From the NCBI GenBank assembly GCA_903938445.1, contig CAJADG010000078.1, positions 1 to 45,626 of the forward strand: 45,626 nt of DNA, in the 5' to 3' direction. Below are positions 43,861 to 45,626 of the stretch, in pieces (the first letter of the stretch is position 1; each line of letters begins with the position of its first letter). The stretch is from an uncultured Bacteroidota bacterium. Its GTDB lineage: Bacteria; Bacteroidota; Bacteroidia; Chitinophagales; Chitinophagaceae. Made by a program: the position numbers and the translations under genes. The notes under the pieces were generated by a model. The model made no database searches and was not told the origin of the DNA. It saw only the letters and a program-made list of their open reading frames with translations.

Positions 43861-45626
43861 TTAGTAATTTAGTTGATTGATAGATGTTAAAAAATCCTTC
43901 ATATTTGAAAATGGCGGCAAACAGGTATTATTCATACATATATAGTACTGATTATCAATACTTTGTTTAAGATTTGACAAGCTTACTAAAGTATCAGATT
44001 TATTCGTAAAAAGCGTCATTCGATGGGGTAAAAATGGTTTCAATACTTCCAATTGCAATTCATTGGCCTTAGAGCCTATGCTAACTAATTCTATAAAGCC
44101 TAAATGAAGAATGGTAAAACTTTGAGCCCAAACACTAAATGAAGCAGGATATTGAAGTATCATTTTGCGCATGGTGAACAGCATTTTCATTGCTTGATGA
44201 TTCCATGCAGGAATTGAAAACATGTTTGACAAATACAAAAGGTTATAAGACATCATAGCATTTCCACTTGGCTGTGCTCCATCGTAATTTTCTTTCTTAC
44301 GTATAACCAAATCTTTTTGATATGCGGGTGTGTAATAATAAAAAGTTTTTTCTTCGTCAACAAAATGCATTTGTACATATTCTGACCAAGCTTTTGCTTT
44401 ATGCAAATATTGAGTGTCTCCTGTAATTTCTTGTAAATAAATATAAGCTTGTATTAAACTTGCATAATCATCTAAAAATGCAGCGCTACTATTTTTCCCA
44501 TTTGTATTTACATGAAAAAAGCAACCTTCGGCTTCGTTAAACATGTTTTTTTCAACCCATTGCATTGCTTTGATAGCCTTTGTTATAAGCTCATTATCAC
44601 TTAATGCTGAAGCAGCCTTACATAGGGCAATGATCATTAAATTGTTCCAGGATAATATAATTTTATGATCTAATCCTGGTCTTATTCTTTTTTCACGTAC
44701 TGAAAGCAATTGTTGTTTTATATTTTTAAAATTGGGGGTTTCACTTACTAAATAATCATGCTGTGTCCACAAAATATTGGTATGTTCCCAATTGCCATTT
44801 GCTTGAATTTGGTAATATGCACAAAAGGAATCAAAACTATTTTCTGCAACTATTGATTTTAATTCATCATACTCCCATGTATAATATTTACCCTCTACTC
44901 CTTCGCTATCCGCGTCCAATGCTGCATAAAAAACTCCCTCCTTATTTGAAAGTTCGTTTTCTAGAAATTGTAATGTTTGCTGTATTACAATTTTATAGGT
45001 TTCCTTTTGTGTAACCTGATAAGTTTCAGCTAAAATGCCAATGAGCAACGCATTGTCATACAACATCTTTTCAAAGTGTGGGGCTTGCCAGTGTCCGTCA
45101 GTGCTATACCTCGAAAAGCCACCCCCTAAATGATCATAAATTCCCCCTTGAATCATTTTATCCAAGGATAAAGTAACCTGATTTAATGAATTGATATTCT
45201 TTGAAATATAATAATGTCTTAACAACATTTGTAATGCAAAAGTTTGTGGAAATTTTGGTGCGTTACCAAACCCACCCCACTGCGTATCGGCTGTTTGCAT
45301 AATACGTCCTGCAATTATTTCTACATCTTCTTTTGTTGCAATTGGTGCCTCAAGCATTTCATTATCTATCGCATTCATCTTAATATTAGCTTGTACCAAA
45401 TGATTGGATAAATTAATTGCTTGATCTGCTAATTTTTCATAGTTATTTTCAAAAGCTTGCTGTACTGATTTTAAAACATCCATCCATGATGCTCTATTTT
45501 GCATTGCAATGGGAGGAAAATAAGTGCCGCCATAAAATGGCTTACCATTGGGCAATAAAAAAATATTTAGTGGCCAACCACCACTACCGGTCATAGCTTG
45601 CAATGCATCCATGTAAATATGATCAA
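43861..45626 (-). CDS. YyaL/DUF255 family protein, N-terminus beyond right edge
   Basis: At least 588 residues are present. The frame runs past the internal ATG at 45612 to the window edge, reading DHIYMDALQAMTGSGGWPLN, the conserved start of the YyaL/spermatogenesis-associated protein 20 family after its thioredoxin-like N-terminus, which is cut off. Later motifs are GTYFPP, WGGFGNAPKFPQTFALQML, GGGFSRYSTDGHWQAPHFEKMLYDNA and DADSEGVEGKYYTWEYDEL, leading into an (alpha/alpha)6-barrel-like domain. The family is widespread and poorly characterised; a role in redox or sugar metabolism is only suggested. It is upstream of gldK on the same strand, with 130 bases between. Confidence 0.9.
   Translation of the reverse strand, partial: DHIYMDALQAMTGSGGWPLNIFLLPNGKPFYGGTYFPPIAMQNRASWMDVLKSVQQAFENNYEKLADQAINLSNHLVQANIKMNAIDNEMLEAPIATKEDVEIIAGRIMQTADTQWGGFGNAPKFPQTFALQMLLRHYYISKNINSLNQVTLSLDKMIQGGIYDHLGGGFSRYSTDGHWQAPHFEKMLYDNALLIGILAETYQVTQKETYKIVIQQTLQFLENELSNKEGVFYAALDADSEGVEGKYYTWEYDELKSIVAENSFDSFCAYYQIQANGNWEHTNILWTQHDYLVSETPNFKNIKQQLLSVREKRIRPGLDHKIILSWNNLMIIALCKAASALSDNELITKAIKAMQWVEKNMFNEAEGCFFHVNTNGKNSSAAFLDDYASLIQAYIYLQEITGDTQYLHKAKAWSEYVQMHFVDEEKTFYYYTPAYQKDLVIRKKENYDGAQPSGNAMMSYNLLYLSNMFSIPAWNHQAMKMLFTMRKMILQYPASFSVWAQSFTILHLGFIELVSIGSKANELQLEVLKPFLPHRMTLFTNKSDTLVSLSNLKQSIDNQYYICMNNTCLPPFSNMKDFLTSINQLNY

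Overview
The window looks like an AT-rich chromosomal segment of a Bacteroidota member, most likely of the Chitinophagaceae or a close relative (inference from gene content; no database search was possible). The main signs are a complete gldK-gldL-gldM-gldN operon for the type IX secretion system (T9SS) and gliding motor, a secreted protein with a type A T9SS sorting tail, an F-type ATP synthase a subunit with a long secreted N-terminal extension, and promoters of the Bacteroidota form TTTG-N20-TAnnTTTG. Start codons are generally not preceded by clear Shine-Dalgarno sequences. I saw no tRNA, rRNA, insertion sequence, prophage or CRISPR array. Most of the window is ordinary core genome; the left 5 kb is the most accessory part.

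Layout. 1-2313 (minus): a surface or secreted trio made of a lipoprotein, a T9SS-sorted protein and a large fibre-like protein with near-identical 87-bp tandem repeats that runs off the left edge. 2626-4384 (minus): a Crp/Fnr-type regulator and a membrane-anchored AraC-type regulator. 4426-7581 (minus): an ABC-2 ATPase and permease with a LolA-like periplasmic protein and a TPR-like protein. 7592-11770 (minus): ATP synthase genes atpB-E-F-H-A, closed by a strong terminator directly after atpA, with gamma, beta and epsilon genes absent. 11907-13706 (minus): an MsbA-like ABC exporter, divergent from a bifunctional RelA/SpoT homologue and then purA (plus, 13778-17423). 17546-17905: a small, extremely acidic protein. 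17934-20876 (minus): lytic transglycosylase, gatA and rplS. 20979-25834 (minus): rny, zapA, a small coiled-coil protein and pheT.

26051-31422 (plus): dnaB, rsmE, an acetyltransferase-like gene and dnaX. 31429-32185 (minus): a SUI1/YciH-like factor and a small secreted protein. 32300-36807 (plus): gpmI, a c-type heme-binding protein, engB and a second ABC exporter. 36813-37256 (minus): a DUF2721 membrane protein, divergent from uvrC (37298-39097). 39124-43730 (minus): gldN, gldM, gldL and gldK. 43861 to the right edge (minus): a truncated YyaL/DUF255 protein.

Functional themes. Replication and repair: dnaB, dnaX, uvrC. Translation: rplS, pheT, gatA, rsmE, engB, YciH-like. Energy and central metabolism: atp genes, gpmI, purA. 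Stringent response: rel. Envelope and secretion: gldKLMN, ABC exporters, LolA-like protein, lytic transglycosylase. The T9SS core at the right is the machine expected to export the sorted protein at the left. The most interesting sequence-level signals are a run of ten A residues in dnaX placed so that slippage by one base either way stops translation within three codons, three DnaA-box-like 9-mers in the pheT/dnaB intergenic region, a strong hairpin between atpE and atpF, and a gld-operon terminator embedded in the end of the convergent uvrC gene.
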